NCBI GenBank assembly: GCA_044221555.1
Contig: JBGAOY010000002.1
Location: 352,721 to 416,720 of the forward strand
Reading direction: 5' to 3'
DNA: 64,000 nucleotides
Origin: JAEUJM01 sp044221555
GTDB lineage: Bacteria; Actinomycetota; Acidimicrobiia; Acidimicrobiales; DATDAH01
Part shown: one piece after another, positions 16,635 to 26,406 of the stretch
How positions within the stretch are numbered: the first letter of the stretch is position 1
How the letters are laid out: every line of letters begins with the position of its first letter
Made by a program: the position numbers and the translations under genes
Notes under the pieces: model-generated
Seen by the model: the letters and a program-made list of their open reading frames with translations, nothing else
Told to the model about the DNA's origin: nothing
Databases searched by the model: none

Positions 16635-18389
16635 ATGATTGCCGAAGGTCAACCCACCAACGGTGGGAAAGCACTGATCCAGAGCCTCGAGATGGAAGGG
16701 GTCGAGGCCATGTTCGGCCTCCCCGGCGGCGCTATCCTGCCGGTGTACGACCCGATCATCGACTCGCCGATCCGCCACATCCTCGTGCGCCACGAGCAGG
16801 GGGCCGGCCACATGGCCGAGGGCTACGCCCACGCCACCGGTCGCCCCGGCGTGGCCATGGTCACCAGCGGCCCGGGCGCCACCAACATCGTCACCCCGCT
16901 GTGCGACGCCTACATGGACTCGGTGCCCATGGTGGTCATCACCGGCCAGGTGCCGCTGCCGGCCATCGGCAGCGACGCCTTCCAGGAGTGCGACACCACC
17001 GGCATCACGATGTCGGTCACCAAGCACAACTTCCTGGTCACCAGTGCGGCCGACATCCCCCGCACCATCCGCGAGGCCTTCCACATCGCCACCACGGGCC
17101 GGCCCGGGCCGGTGCTCGTCGACATCCCCAAGGACATCGTCGACCCCAACAACCCGGCCTCCGCGCTCGACTGGTACTGGCCCGACTCGGTCGACCTGCC
17201 CGGCTACAAGCCCAACACCCGTGGTCACCCGAAGATGATCAAGGCCGCGGCCGAGATGATCTGTCGGTCCGAGCGGCCGGTGATCTACGCGGGTGGCGGC
17301 ATCCTGAAGGCCCGGGCCGCCGAGGCCCTGCGGGCGCTGGCCGAGCTCACCGGCATCCCGGTGGTCACCACGCTGATGGCCCGGGGGGCGTTCCCCGACG
17401 ACCACGAGCTCTGCCTGGGCATGCCCGGCATGCACGGCAACTACACCGCGGTCACGTCGATGCAGGAGTCCGACCTGCTCATCGCCCTCGGCAGCCGCTT
17501 CGACGATCGGGTGACGGGCAAGGTGCCCGACTTCGCCCCCGAGGCCAAGGTCATCCACGTCGACATCGACCCCGCCGAGCTGGGCAAGGTCCGCCGGCCC
17601 GACGTCCCCATCGTGGGGGACTGCCGGCTGGTCATCGAGGAGCTGGTCAAGGCGGTCGAGGCCCTCGGCGGCGCCGACGCCCAGCCCGACCGCACGCCGT
17701 GGCGCAGCCGGATCAGCGGTTGGCAGGAGAAGTACCCGCTCACCTACGAGCAGTCCGAGCAGGGTGAGGGCCTCAAGCCGCAGTACGTGCTCGAGACGCT
17801 CCGCGACAACACCCCCGACGACACCATCGTCGCTTCGGGCGTGGGCCAGCACCAGATGTGGACCAGCCAGCACTGGACGTTCAACCACCCGTACACCTGG
17901 GTGAACTCGGGCGGCCTCGGCACCATGGGCTTCTCGGTGCCCGCCGCCATCGGCGCCAAGGTGGGCCGCCCCGACCGCATGGTCTGGGCCATCGACGGCG
18001 ACGGCTGCTTCCAGATGACCGCCCAGGAGCTGGTCACCGCCGCGGCCGAGCGCATCCCCATCAAGGTGGCGATCCTCAACAACGCCTACCTCGGCATGGT
18101 GCGCCAGTGGCAGGAGATGTTCTACGAGGAGCGGTACTCCGAGGTGTACCTGTCGCCCGACCTGCCCGACTACAAGCTGTGGGCCGAGGCCATGGGCTGC
18201 GAGGGCATGCGGGTGGAAGACCCCGAGGACGTGCTGCCGGCCATCCAGAAGGCCAACGAGATCGACGACCGGCCCGTGGTCATCGACTTCCGCACCGACC
18301 ACCGGGAGAAGGTGTACCCGATGGTCCCCGCCGGCCAGTCCAACAGCAACATCGTGGTCGATCCCAGCCAGGGCGAGGGGGGCCACTGA
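16635..18389 (+). CDS. ilvB: Acetolactate synthase large (catalytic) subunit
   Basis: Thiamine-diphosphate enzyme condensing pyruvate with pyruvate or 2-oxobutyrate, the first common step to valine, leucine and isoleucine. The 584-residue length is typical. The N-terminal domain has the catalytic Glu in VRHEQGAGHMAEGYA and the SGPGATN loop; the central domain is the FAD-binding half; the C-terminal domain has the ThDP motif GDGCFQMTAQEL...ILNNAYLGMVRQWQ. TAGGAA lies upstream of the ATG. It overlaps ilvN by one base (TGATG) and heads ilvBNC behind the leader-peptide attenuator. Confidence 0.98.
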   Translation: MIAEGQPTNGGKALIQSLEMEGVEAMFGLPGGAILPVYDPIIDSPIRHILVRHEQGAGHMAEGYAHATGRPGVAMVTSGPGATNIVTPLCDAYMDSVPMVVITGQVPLPAIGSDAFQECDTTGITMSVTKHNFLVTSAADIPRTIREAFHIATTGRPGPVLVDIPKDIVDPNNPASALDWYWPDSVDLPGYKPNTRGHPKMIKAAAEMICRSERPVIYAGGGILKARAAEALRALAELTGIPVVTTLMARGAFPDDHELCLGMPGMHGNYTAVTSMQESDLLIALGSRFDDRVTGKVPDFAPEAKVIHVDIDPAELGKVRRPDVPIVGDCRLVIEELVKAVEALGGADAQPDRTPWRSRISGWQEKYPLTYEQSEQGEGLKPQYVLETLRDNTPDDTIVASGVGQHQMWTSQHWTFNHPYTWVNSGGLGTMGFSVPAAIGAKVGRPDRMVWAIDGDGCFQMTAQELVTAAAERIPIKVAILNNAYLGMVRQWQEMFYEERYSEVYLSPDLPDYKLWAEAMGCEGMRVEDPEDVLPAIQKANEIDDRPVVIDFRTDHREKVYPMVPAGQSNSNIVVDPSQGEGGH

Positions 18390-18931
18390 TGCCCGGGCCC
18401 ACCTCGCACCACACCACGCCGCACCACACCCTGTCGGTCCTCGTGGAGAACAAGGCCGGTGTGCTCACGCGCATCGCGTCCCTGTTCGCCCGGCGGGGCT
18501 TCAACATCTACTCGCTGGCGGTCGCGCCCACCGAGGACGACCAGTTCAGCCGCATCACCATCGTGGTCGACGTCGAGTCGGCCCCGCTCGAGCAGATCAC
18601 CAAGCAGCTGTTCAAGCTGATCAACGTGATCAAGATCACCGAGCTCCACCCCGACCAGGCCGTGGAGCGCGAGCTGCTCATCGCCACGGTGCGCGCCACG
18701 CCCGACGTGCGGGGCCAGGTGATCCAGTTGGTCGACGTGTTCTCGGGTCGCATCCTGGACGTGGGCCACGAGGACCTCACCGTGTCGCTGGACGAGTCGC
18801 CCGCCAAGGTGGACGACTTCGAGGAGCTCCTGCGACCCTATGGGATCGTGGAGCTGCAGCGCACCGGTCGGGTGGCCTTGCCGAAGATCGAACGTCCCGC
18901 CCGTCTGCGGGGCGTCCGCCGTGCTTCCTGA
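18389..18931 (+). CDS. ilvN: Acetolactate synthase small (regulatory) subunit
   Basis: The 180-residue product has an N-terminal ACT domain (HTLSVLVENKAGVLTRIASLFARRGFNI) that binds valine for feedback inhibition, followed by the C-terminal ALS_ss domain. It stimulates the IlvB subunit. Start and stop are coupled to ilvB through a one-base overlap. The first dozen residues are His/Thr-rich and precede the conserved start of the ACT domain. A short hairpin separates it from ilvC. Confidence 0.96.
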   Translation: MPGPTSHHTTPHHTLSVLVENKAGVLTRIASLFARRGFNIYSLAVAPTEDDQFSRITIVVDVESAPLEQITKQLFKLINVIKITELHPDQAVERELLIATVRATPDVRGQVIQLVDVFSGRILDVGHEDLTVSLDESPAKVDDFEELLRPYGIVELQRTGRVALPKIERPARLRGVRRAS

Positions 18932-18962
18932 TACGACACCACCCGCGACCTGACCTCCCGAC

Positions 18963-18982
18963 GACCGGCGTTCGTGCCGGTC
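18963..18982 (+). other. Hairpin in the ilvN-ilvC gap
   Basis: GACCGGC and GCCGGTC pair perfectly over a six-base loop, 32 bases before the ilvC ATG and upstream of its GAAAGGA ribosome-binding site. No T tract follows, so it may be a processing or stability element within the ilvBNC message rather than a terminator. Confidence 0.45.
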
Positions 18983-19014
18983 ACTCACATCGCAATCCCC
19001 CGAAAGGACCCCTG

Positions 19015-20043
<1,029 letters not shown>

Positions 20044-20082
20044 CCCTTTTGCTCGGGCGGCGAGCAGGGACGAACATGCGAC

Positions 20083-20784
20083 GTGACCTCGGCCGGAGCA
20101 GCAGCGAGCACCGGCCGGGGCCCGCTCGTCCCTGCCAGCCGCACGGGCACGCGCGTGGTCCTCGGGATCGTGGCGGTGATCGTCGTGGCCGGGGCCCTCA
20201 CCCATCTGGTGTCCGACGGGTCGGCCACGCCTGAGCGGGTACGGGACCAGGCGGCCGCCGCCGCGATCGGTGCGGGTGAGGACGCGTCGCTCTCAGCAGG
20301 TGACGAGCTCGCCGGCGAGTGGCAGGACCTCCGGGGGGTGTGGGAGCACGGTGAGACCATGACCCGTGTCGTGGCGTTGCGCCCGGCCCAGATCGGCGTC
20401 ACCGCCATCGAGGCGGGGGCCGACGGCCGCATCGGCGTCACCCTGGATCCCCTCCGCGACACGGCCGGGTTGGCCTTCCGTGTGGCCGATGCCGACAACT
20501 TCTGGTCGGTCGTCCCCTCGGCGATCGTGCGCTCGTGGGTGCTGGTGCGGGTGGAAGACGGCCGGGTGCGCGCGGTGGCCGCCACGCCCGCCCTGTTCGG
20601 CCCTGTCGCCAGGGTCGAGGTCCGGCTGCGGGGCCGCACGATCGACGTCTGGTTGAACGGGCGCTACGTGATGGGCGCCCTCGACGGTCACCTGCAGCGC
20701 CAGTCGCTGGCCGGCATGGCCGTGCGCGGGCGAGGGAGCCGGGGGGCGGGCTGGACCGACTTCACCGTGGCCACCGATGTCTGA
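20083..20784 (+). CDS. Membrane-anchored protein with a concanavalin-like fold
   Basis: The 233-residue product starts with a basic cytoplasmic tail and a single hydrophobic helix (about residues 24-43), placing the rest outside the membrane. Residues 85-233 look like a beta-sandwich domain of the LamG or DUF1080 type: GLAFRVADADNFWSVV, VEVRLRGRTIDVWLNGRYV and GWTDFTVATD are characteristic strands. Such domains bind sugars or accompany glycan hydrolysis. The gene overlaps the next one by eight bases and is probably cotranscribed with that glycosyltransferase-like protein, which fits a cell-surface glycan role (inference). Confidence 0.6.
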   Translation: MTSAGAAASTGRGPLVPASRTGTRVVLGIVAVIVVAGALTHLVSDGSATPERVRDQAAAAAIGAGEDASLSAGDELAGEWQDLRGVWEHGETMTRVVALRPAQIGVTAIEAGADGRIGVTLDPLRDTAGLAFRVADADNFWSVVPSAIVRSWVLVRVEDGRVRAVAATPALFGPVARVEVRLRGRTIDVWLNGRYVMGALDGHLQRQSLAGMAVRGRGSRGAGWTDFTVATDV

Positions 20785-22354
20785 GGCCACGGTGGCCCCG
20801 GCCGACGATCCGCCGGCTGACGATCTGCCGGCCGACGACGTGCCGGCTGACGATCTGCCGGGCGACGACGTGCGGGGCGACGACGTGCCGGCCGGCGATC
20901 GGCCGGCCGACGGTGGCGACCAGCAACCCACCGGCGGCGGTCGCGGCCGTGCCCTGGCGCGTCGAGCGGCCGCGCTCGGCGCGTTCCGAGTCGGCGTCGG
21001 TGTGGCCGCGGTGCTCGGCGCGGTGCTGCGGGCCGCGGTGGTGGCGAACCGCCGTGCGTGTGCGGCGGGCGCCGACGCGGCCCCGGACTGCTTCAGCGGG
21101 TTCAACGACGCGAGCTTCTACCACGACCAGGCCAACCTGATGGCCCACGGCCACTGGTTCCAGCTCACGAACCTCACCGCCGAGGGCCCGGCCGTCCTGC
21201 CCACCGCCCTGCACCCCCCGCTGTACTCGCTGTACCTCAGCGTGTTCTCCCGGTTCGGCATCACCGGCTGGGACGGTCACCGGCTCGCGACGATCCCCAT
21301 CGGGGTGGCGGCGATCGTGGTGATCGCCCTGCTGGCCCGGCGGGTCGGGGGCGAACGGGCCGGCGTCCTCGCGTCGTTCTTCACCGCGTGCTATCCGCTG
21401 TTCTGGATCCACGACACCATCGTCATGTCCGAGTCGTTGTTCGCACTGCTGGCAGCGCTCGTCGCGCTCACGGCCTACCGGTTGTGGGACACCCCCGGTG
21501 TGGTCCGCAGCCTGTGGGTCGGCGGTCTCATCGGGTTGGCGGCGCTCACCCGTGCCGAGGGGATGTTGCTGCTCGTGCTGGTGTTGGCGCCGATCACGCT
21601 GGGTCGCCCGGACGTGGCGCGGAGGGAGCGCATCCGCAACGCGGTCCTCGGGCTCGTCGCCGCGGGGCTCGTGCTCGCCCCGTGGACGATCTACAACGCG
21701 GTTCGCTTCGGGGAGCCCTTGATGGGCGCCACGGGACGGGTGTTCCAGCAGGCCCAGTGCGACCCCACCTACTACGGCGAGCTCACCGGGTACTGGTCCA
21801 TCTGCACCGCGTCGGGCGTCCCGCCGGGCTCCGACGAGTCGCAGGTCGACCCGATCCTCTTCGATGAGGCGCGCGCCTACCTGGGCGACAACCTGGGACG
21901 CCTCCCGGTGGTGGTGCTGGCGCGCGAGGGTCGGCTCACCTACCTGTTCCGCCCCGACCAGCAGGTGCAGCTGAACCAGGCCTTCGAGAACCGGGGCAGG
22001 ACCGCCGCCGTGCTCGAGCGATGGGCCTTCTACGGCGTGGCGGTGCTCGGCATCGCCGGCCTGTACGTGCTCTGGCGGCGGCGGGTCCCCATGAGCCCGT
22101 TGCTCGGGCTGGTCGGTGTCAGCGTGCTGGCCACCTCGTTCCTGGCGTCCGGCGTCACCCGCTACCGCGCGCCCGCGGACGTCGCCCTGGTGGTGGGGGC
22201 GGCGGTCGCGGTCGGGGCGCTGCTCACCTGGAACGAGCGCCGGCGGGCTGCGGCAGACCTGCCCGAGGCCGACCTGCCCGAGGACGACCTGCCCGAGGAC
22301 GACCTGCCCGAGGACGACCTGCCCGGGGCCGAGCCGCTTCAGGGCACGTCGTAG
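20777..22354 (+). CDS. GT39-like polytopic membrane glycosyltransferase with acidic DDLP tails
   Basis: This 525-residue protein has about ten membrane helices and the features of the ArnT/PMT-like superfamily: an early extracytoplasmic loop with an acidic motif (NDASFYHDQAN), HPPLYSLYLSVF and later FWIHDTIVMSESLF and ALTRAEGMLLL. Such enzymes use polyprenyl-phosphate sugars to decorate envelope targets. Both termini carry tandem acidic repeats built on DDLP: about seven units at residues 9-40 and five near 490-515. They match each other although they flank the whole membrane domain. The 3' end overlaps the convergent gene by 16 bases. Confidence 0.7.
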   Translation: MSEATVAPADDPPADDLPADDVPADDLPGDDVRGDDVPAGDRPADGGDQQPTGGGRGRALARRAAALGAFRVGVGVAAVLGAVLRAAVVANRRACAAGADAAPDCFSGFNDASFYHDQANLMAHGHWFQLTNLTAEGPAVLPTALHPPLYSLYLSVFSRFGITGWDGHRLATIPIGVAAIVVIALLARRVGGERAGVLASFFTACYPLFWIHDTIVMSESLFALLAALVALTAYRLWDTPGVVRSLWVGGLIGLAALTRAEGMLLLVLVLAPITLGRPDVARRERIRNAVLGLVAAGLVLAPWTIYNAVRFGEPLMGATGRVFQQAQCDPTYYGELTGYWSICTASGVPPGSDESQVDPILFDEARAYLGDNLGRLPVVVLAREGRLTYLFRPDQQVQLNQAFENRGRTAAVLERWAFYGVAVLGIAGLYVLWRRRVPMSPLLGLVGVSVLATSFLASGVTRYRAPADVALVVGAAVAVGALLTWNERRRAAADLPEADLPEDDLPEDDLPEDDLPGAEPLQGTS

Positions 22355-24039
22355 ACGAAGACGGCCATCCGGTCGCTGGCGGTGCGGTCCGACGAGCCCG
22401 ACGTCGTGCCCGAGTAGGTGAACTCCTCCCGGTGCAGTTGCCGCAACCCGTCGGCGGCGCGTGGGTCCAGCAGGTCGGCGGCGGCCCGATGGATGTCGGG
22501 GTCCTCGCCGTCCACCAGCGACCCGTGGTTCACCAGGTAGGAGAGCTCGCGCTCGCGGAGGAACTCGGCCTGCGTGCCCGCCTCGCTGGCGTCGAGGTAG
22601 TCGAACGAGCTCACCACGCCATCGAGGTTCATCACCGGCTGGTCGGTGAAGTAGCCCACCACGCCGGCGTCCCACGATCCCAGCACCGCGTCGGCGGGGA
22701 GGTTGTCGCTGATCCAGATGCCGGCATCGCGGTTCGCCTCCTGGATGGAGCGCAGCTCCGGGTCCGCGAAGGAGCGGGTCTGCACCACCAGGGCGAGCAT
22801 CAGCGGCGCCCCCAGGATCGCCGCGATGGGCAGCGCCGCGCGGTACGGCGCCTTCGACGGTGACTCGAGGCGGGCGCCGTCGGCGAGGTCGGCGGCCACC
22901 AGGGTGAGCAGGATCAGCACGTAGAGCCCGAACGGCGCGAAGTACCACAGCCAGAGCTGGGTGGAGAGGACCAGGTAGTACGCCGCGAGGAGCACGAGGA
23001 ACGCGGGGTACCAGGCGGTGTGGGTGGTGAACCCGGCCACGCGCCAGAACTTCGGCTGGTGCTCGGGGTCGCGGTCCCGCGTGAGCCAGGCCATGAGCGA
23101 CACGGCGAGGGTGCCGGCGAGGATCAGCAGGAGGCCGCGGACGGGGGTGATGGGCGCCCGCTTCACGTCGCCACTCACCTGGGTGAGGTGGCCGAACCAG
23201 GCCAGGTTGATGGCGCTGTAGGCGAGCACGGTGAGCGACGGCAGGACGAGGACCTCGGCGAGGGGCTGGCGGGCCGCCTTGCCGGCAGCCCGGGCCTCGA
23301 TGAGGGTCCACACGCCCACGCACACGAGCAGCAGCGCGGCGTCGGTCCTGGCGAGGAAGGCCAGGCCGAGGAGCGCGCCCGTCAGGAGTCGGGTGAGCTG
23401 GGTGCCGCCGAGGACCCTGCCGTCCTGGCGGTCCACGCGGTCGAGCAGCAGCACCGCGACGAGCACGACGGGCGCCGACTCGAGGCCGTTGACGACCATC
23501 TTGACGACGAAGGGGTTGACCCCGGCCATGGCCAGCACGGACGCGGCCACGACCGCGACCACACGGGGCGTGCCCCCGAGGCGCCGGCCGGCGATGCCGG
23601 CGACCACCCAGAGCGTGGTGACCCACATGGCCAGCTGGAACACGAGCAGCGCACGGACGGCGGCCACCCCGTCCAACCCGACGAGGTAGACGGGGATGGC
23701 GAGCCCGAGCCAGAGCGGGTGGTAGCCGTTGGTGGAGTTGACGGTGTCGAAGGTCGAGCCCGCACCGTTGGCCAGGTTGCGGGCGATCTCGGCGTAGTAG
23801 AACGAGTCGTCGAAGGTCAGGGCGAACGGCAGGCCCTTCCACAGGACGATCAGGGGCAGCCACACCAGGCCGACGAACCACGCGGCGCGGCGCAGGACCT
23901 GCGTCGCACGTGCCTCGTCGACCACGCGACTCAACGCGACCGTCGGCGTCCTCGCCTCTGTCGCCCGCTCCGTCAGCGCCACGTCCTTCTCATCGGCACC
24001 CTCGCCGCGGTCTGGAGCGCAAGGGGTCGTCGGGCCCAC
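22339..24039 (-). CDS. GT39-like polytopic membrane protein
   Basis: A 566-residue membrane protein of the same broad glycosyltransferase superfamily as its convergent neighbour. After a hydrophilic N-terminus and first helix it has the acidic loop LTFDDSFYYAEIARN and STNGYHPLWLGLAIPVYL, followed by about ten more helices. The C-terminal 130 residues form a soluble extracytoplasmic domain (ISDNLPADAVLGSWDAGVVGYF is typical of such tails). The DD pair in the first loop is the likely catalytic acid. It probably works on lipid-linked sugars; donor and acceptor are unknown. The start is a GTG; a start a few codons inside is possible. Confidence 0.7.
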   Translation of the reverse strand: MGPTTPCAPDRGEGADEKDVALTERATEARTPTVALSRVVDEARATQVLRRAAWFVGLVWLPLIVLWKGLPFALTFDDSFYYAEIARNLANGAGSTFDTVNSTNGYHPLWLGLAIPVYLVGLDGVAAVRALLVFQLAMWVTTLWVVAGIAGRRLGGTPRVVAVVAASVLAMAGVNPFVVKMVVNGLESAPVVLVAVLLLDRVDRQDGRVLGGTQLTRLLTGALLGLAFLARTDAALLLVCVGVWTLIEARAAGKAARQPLAEVLVLPSLTVLAYSAINLAWFGHLTQVSGDVKRAPITPVRGLLLILAGTLAVSLMAWLTRDRDPEHQPKFWRVAGFTTHTAWYPAFLVLLAAYYLVLSTQLWLWYFAPFGLYVLILLTLVAADLADGARLESPSKAPYRAALPIAAILGAPLMLALVVQTRSFADPELRSIQEANRDAGIWISDNLPADAVLGSWDAGVVGYFTDQPVMNLDGVVSSFDYLDASEAGTQAEFLRERELSYLVNHGSLVDGEDPDIHRAAADLLDPRAADGLRQLHREEFTYSGTTSGSSDRTASDRMAVFVYDVP

Positions 24040-24056
24040 CTGCGGCGGTCACCGGG

Positions 24057-25781
24057 CTACATGGTCTCGGAGAAGGAGACCTCGCCCTCGCCTCGGAGCA
24101 CGTTCTTCAGCAGCTTGCCCGAGGCGTTGCGCGGCAGCTTGTCGTCGGTGAGCTCGACGTAGGCCGGGACCTTGAACTGGGCGAGGGTCTCGGCGACCCA
24201 TCGGCGCACCTCGTCCTCGGTGAGCTGCCGGCCCGGCTCGATCTGCACGATGGCCTTGACCTCCTCGCCCAGCTCGGGGTGGGCGACGCCGATGATGGCG
24301 GCGTCGGCCACGGCCGGGTGCTCGACCAGGCGGTTCTCGATCTCGACGCAGTAGATGTTCTCGCCGCCCCGGATGATCATGTCCTTGGCCCGGTCGGTGA
24401 TGTAGAGGTAGCCCTCGTCGTCCACCCGGCCGATGTCGCCGGTGTGGAGCCAGCCGTCGCGCACCGTCTCGGCGGTGGCCTCGGGCTTTCCCCAGTAGCC
24501 GGGCATGATGATCGGGCCCCGCAGCAGCACCTCGCCGGTCTGGCCCGTGGGCACCTCGTTGCCGTCGGAGTCGACGATCTTGAGGTCGACCACCGGCACC
24601 GGCGGTCCCACCGAGGTGGGCTTGGCCAACGCGTCCTTGCCCGAGATGATCGTGGCCGCCGAGCTGGACTCGGTGAGGCCGTACACGTTGCTGGTGCTGC
24701 GCACGTTGGGGAAGGTGTCCATCACCTTGCGCTGCAGCTCGTCGGCCGATGGCGAGCCGCCGAAGGCCACGGTGGTGACGGTGGACGTGTCGTAGTCATG
24801 GCGGGCCGGGTGCTCGCACACCCGCCACACCATGGTGGGGACGGTGGCCCAGATGGTGACCCCCTCGTCCTCGATGAGGCGCAGGGCGGTGTCCGGCTCG
24901 AATTTGCCCGCCGGCATCACCAGGCGCAGGCCGGCGAGCAGGCCGACCACGAGGGTGGAGTGGCAGCCCGACACGTGGAACAGCGGTGACGTGAACAGCG
25001 AGACGGTCTGTCCCTTGCCCATTCCCGGGCTGGTCGCGGCGTCGTCGGGGTCGGCGACCATCGAGGTGAGCACGCCGTTGAACAGCGTGTTCATCAGGTT
25101 GGCCACCATGTTGCGGTGGGTGGAGATGGCCCCCTTGGGGCGGCCCGTCGTGCCGCTGGTGTAGAAGATCACCGCAGGGTCGTCCTGGTCGATCGGGGTG
25201 GTGGGCAGCGCCGCGGTGGGGTCGCCCGTGAGGACCGAGAACTCGTGCACGCGCGCGTCGTCGAGGTCGTCGGTCTCGTGGTCGACGAGGAACACGGCCT
25301 CCAGGTCGGGGAGCTCGTCCAGGTGCTCGGCGATGCGCTCGAAGCGCCGGCCGTCGGCCACCAGCACCTTGGCCCCCGAGTCCTGCAGGCCGTACACGAT
25401 CTCGTCGGTCTTCCACCAGCCGTTGAGGCCCACGAGGATGGCACCCAGGTTCACGGTGGCCCAGAACGCGAGGCACCACTCGGGGTTGTTGGCCGACAGC
25501 ACCGCCACCCGGTCGCCGTGGCCCACGCCGAAGTCGTCGTGCAGGTGGTTCGCCACCGAGTTGCTGCGCTCGACGAACTCGGCCGGTCCCATGCGGAGGT
25601 CGCCGTAGACCAGGAAAGGCTGGTCGTTGCCCCGGGCCAGGCCGGCGGCGGCGACGTCGCGCAGCGACGCCATCGACGACTTGTAGACCTTCATCGGCAC
25701 ACCGTTCACGGTGTCGGCCACCACCTCGAAGGGGCCTCCGGGCCCCGTCAGCTGCGCCCGAGCCTCTGCCGTCGTCGTCAT
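24057..25781 (-). CDS. Acyl-CoA synthetase (AMP-forming, FadD-like)
   Basis: The 574-residue enzyme belongs to the ANL superfamily, which activates carboxylic acids with ATP and joins them to CoA. The P-loop motif FYTSGTTGRPKGAISTH, the VYGLTES motif, GWLHTGDIGRVDDEGYL and the hinge/C-terminal catalytic lysine in LPRNASGKLLKNVL are all present. Substrate class is best described as medium/long-chain or unusual acids. AAAGGGA lies just upstream of the ATG. It is divergent from the cyclic-nucleotide-binding gene, with about 120 bases between them that contain a CRP-like site. Confidence 0.9.
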   Translation of the reverse strand: MTTTAEARAQLTGPGGPFEVVADTVNGVPMKVYKSSMASLRDVAAAGLARGNDQPFLVYGDLRMGPAEFVERSNSVANHLHDDFGVGHGDRVAVLSANNPEWCLAFWATVNLGAILVGLNGWWKTDEIVYGLQDSGAKVLVADGRRFERIAEHLDELPDLEAVFLVDHETDDLDDARVHEFSVLTGDPTAALPTTPIDQDDPAVIFYTSGTTGRPKGAISTHRNMVANLMNTLFNGVLTSMVADPDDAATSPGMGKGQTVSLFTSPLFHVSGCHSTLVVGLLAGLRLVMPAGKFEPDTALRLIEDEGVTIWATVPTMVWRVCEHPARHDYDTSTVTTVAFGGSPSADELQRKVMDTFPNVRSTSNVYGLTESSSAATIISGKDALAKPTSVGPPVPVVDLKIVDSDGNEVPTGQTGEVLLRGPIIMPGYWGKPEATAETVRDGWLHTGDIGRVDDEGYLYITDRAKDMIIRGGENIYCVEIENRLVEHPAVADAAIIGVAHPELGEEVKAIVQIEPGRQLTEDEVRRWVAETLAQFKVPAYVELTDDKLPRNASGKLLKNVLRGEGEVSFSETM

Positions 25782-25875
25782 GGTCCCTTTCTAGTGCCCG
25801 GGCGCCGCCCGTCGGCCGAGCAGCCTGAGCCCGGAGGGGTCGCAGGCAGGGGTGGGAGCGGCGGTCTAACGTCGG

Positions 25876-25889
25876 GTGACCGTGGTCAC
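25876..25889. promoter_or_regulatory. CRP-like binding site between fadD-like and cNMP-binding genes
   Basis: GTGA-CCGTGG-TCAC is a perfect dyad that matches the half-sites and six-base spacing of CRP-family operators (TGTGA-N6-TCACA, with the final A present). It lies 15 bases before the start of a gene encoding a cyclic-nucleotide-binding domain and just downstream of a -10-like TAACGT (25867-25872). Confidence 0.55.
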
Positions 25890-25903
25890 AGAAGAGGTGG
25901 GCG

Positions 25904-26320
25904 ATGCGTAGAGCACCGATCGACGAGCGGTTGGCCAACATTCCCCTGTTCGCCAACCTGTCGAAGAAGCAGTTGGCGGCCCTCGGCGGGCTGGTGACGG
26001 TCGTCGACGTCGGCGCCGGCCGCGAGCTGGTCCACCAGGGTGGCGTGGGCCGTGAGTTCTTCCTGGTGGTCGAGGGCGAGGCCGAGGTGCGCCGCGACGG
26101 CGAGGTGATCGCGCACCGGGGCCCCGGCACCTTCTTCGGCGAGACCGCGCTGCTGTTCGACCAACCCCGCAACGCCAGCGTGGTGGCGCTGACCGACATG
26201 CAGGTCGAGGTGATCGAACGCCGGGACTTCGCCGAGCTGCTCTTGGACTTCCCCGACCTCTACGCGCCCCTGCTCGAGGCCGCCGCGGCGCAGTTGGCCG
26301 AGAACGAGTCCCGCAACTGA
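25904..26320 (+). CDS. Stand-alone cyclic nucleotide-binding domain protein
   Basis: The 138-residue protein is a single cNMP-binding fold: strands around RELVHQGGVGREFFLVVEGEAEVRRDG and the phosphate-binding cassette FFGETALLFDQPRNASVVA, where the Glu and Arg (FGE...PRNA) are the residues that contact the cyclic nucleotide. There is no helix-turn-helix, so it is not itself a CRP regulator; it may be a sensor partner. AGAGG precedes the ATG. A CRP-like dyad lies immediately upstream. It converges with serC, with a hairpin repeat between the two stops. Confidence 0.85.
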   Translation: MRRAPIDERLANIPLFANLSKKQLAALGGLVTVVDVGAGRELVHQGGVGREFFLVVEGEAEVRRDGEVIAHRGPGTFFGETALLFDQPRNASVVALTDMQVEVIERRDFAELLLDFPDLYAPLLEAAAAQLAENESRN

Positions 26321-26346
26321 CCTCGCGCCGCCCGGTGTGGCGAACC

Positions 26347-26386
26347 GGCGCCTGATCCCGTCGTCAGGGCGTCAGGATCGGGCGCC
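26347..26386. repeat. Family B GGCGCC hairpin between convergent genes
   Basis: GGCGCCTGATCC (26347-26358) pairs with GGATCGGGCGCC (26375-26386), one G-U pair in 12, around a 16-base loop. It separates the stop of the cNMP-binding gene from that of serC and may terminate both. Related copies lie at 37425-37533 and 55971-56082. Confidence 0.75.
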
Positions 26387-26406
26387 AGATCGGGCAGACC
26401 GACCGC

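Noticed and set aside
20051..20065. Terminator after ilvC (GCTCG/CGAGC)
   Set aside because: The stem is only five base pairs and the T run is on the wrong side, so it does not look like an intrinsic terminator for ilvBNC.
20762..23881. Thousand-residue minus-strand frame across two glycosyltransferase genes
   Set aside because: It reads through a different frame of two well-supported membrane proteins and is Arg/Pro/Gly-rich with no domain; it also crosses a convergent gene end.
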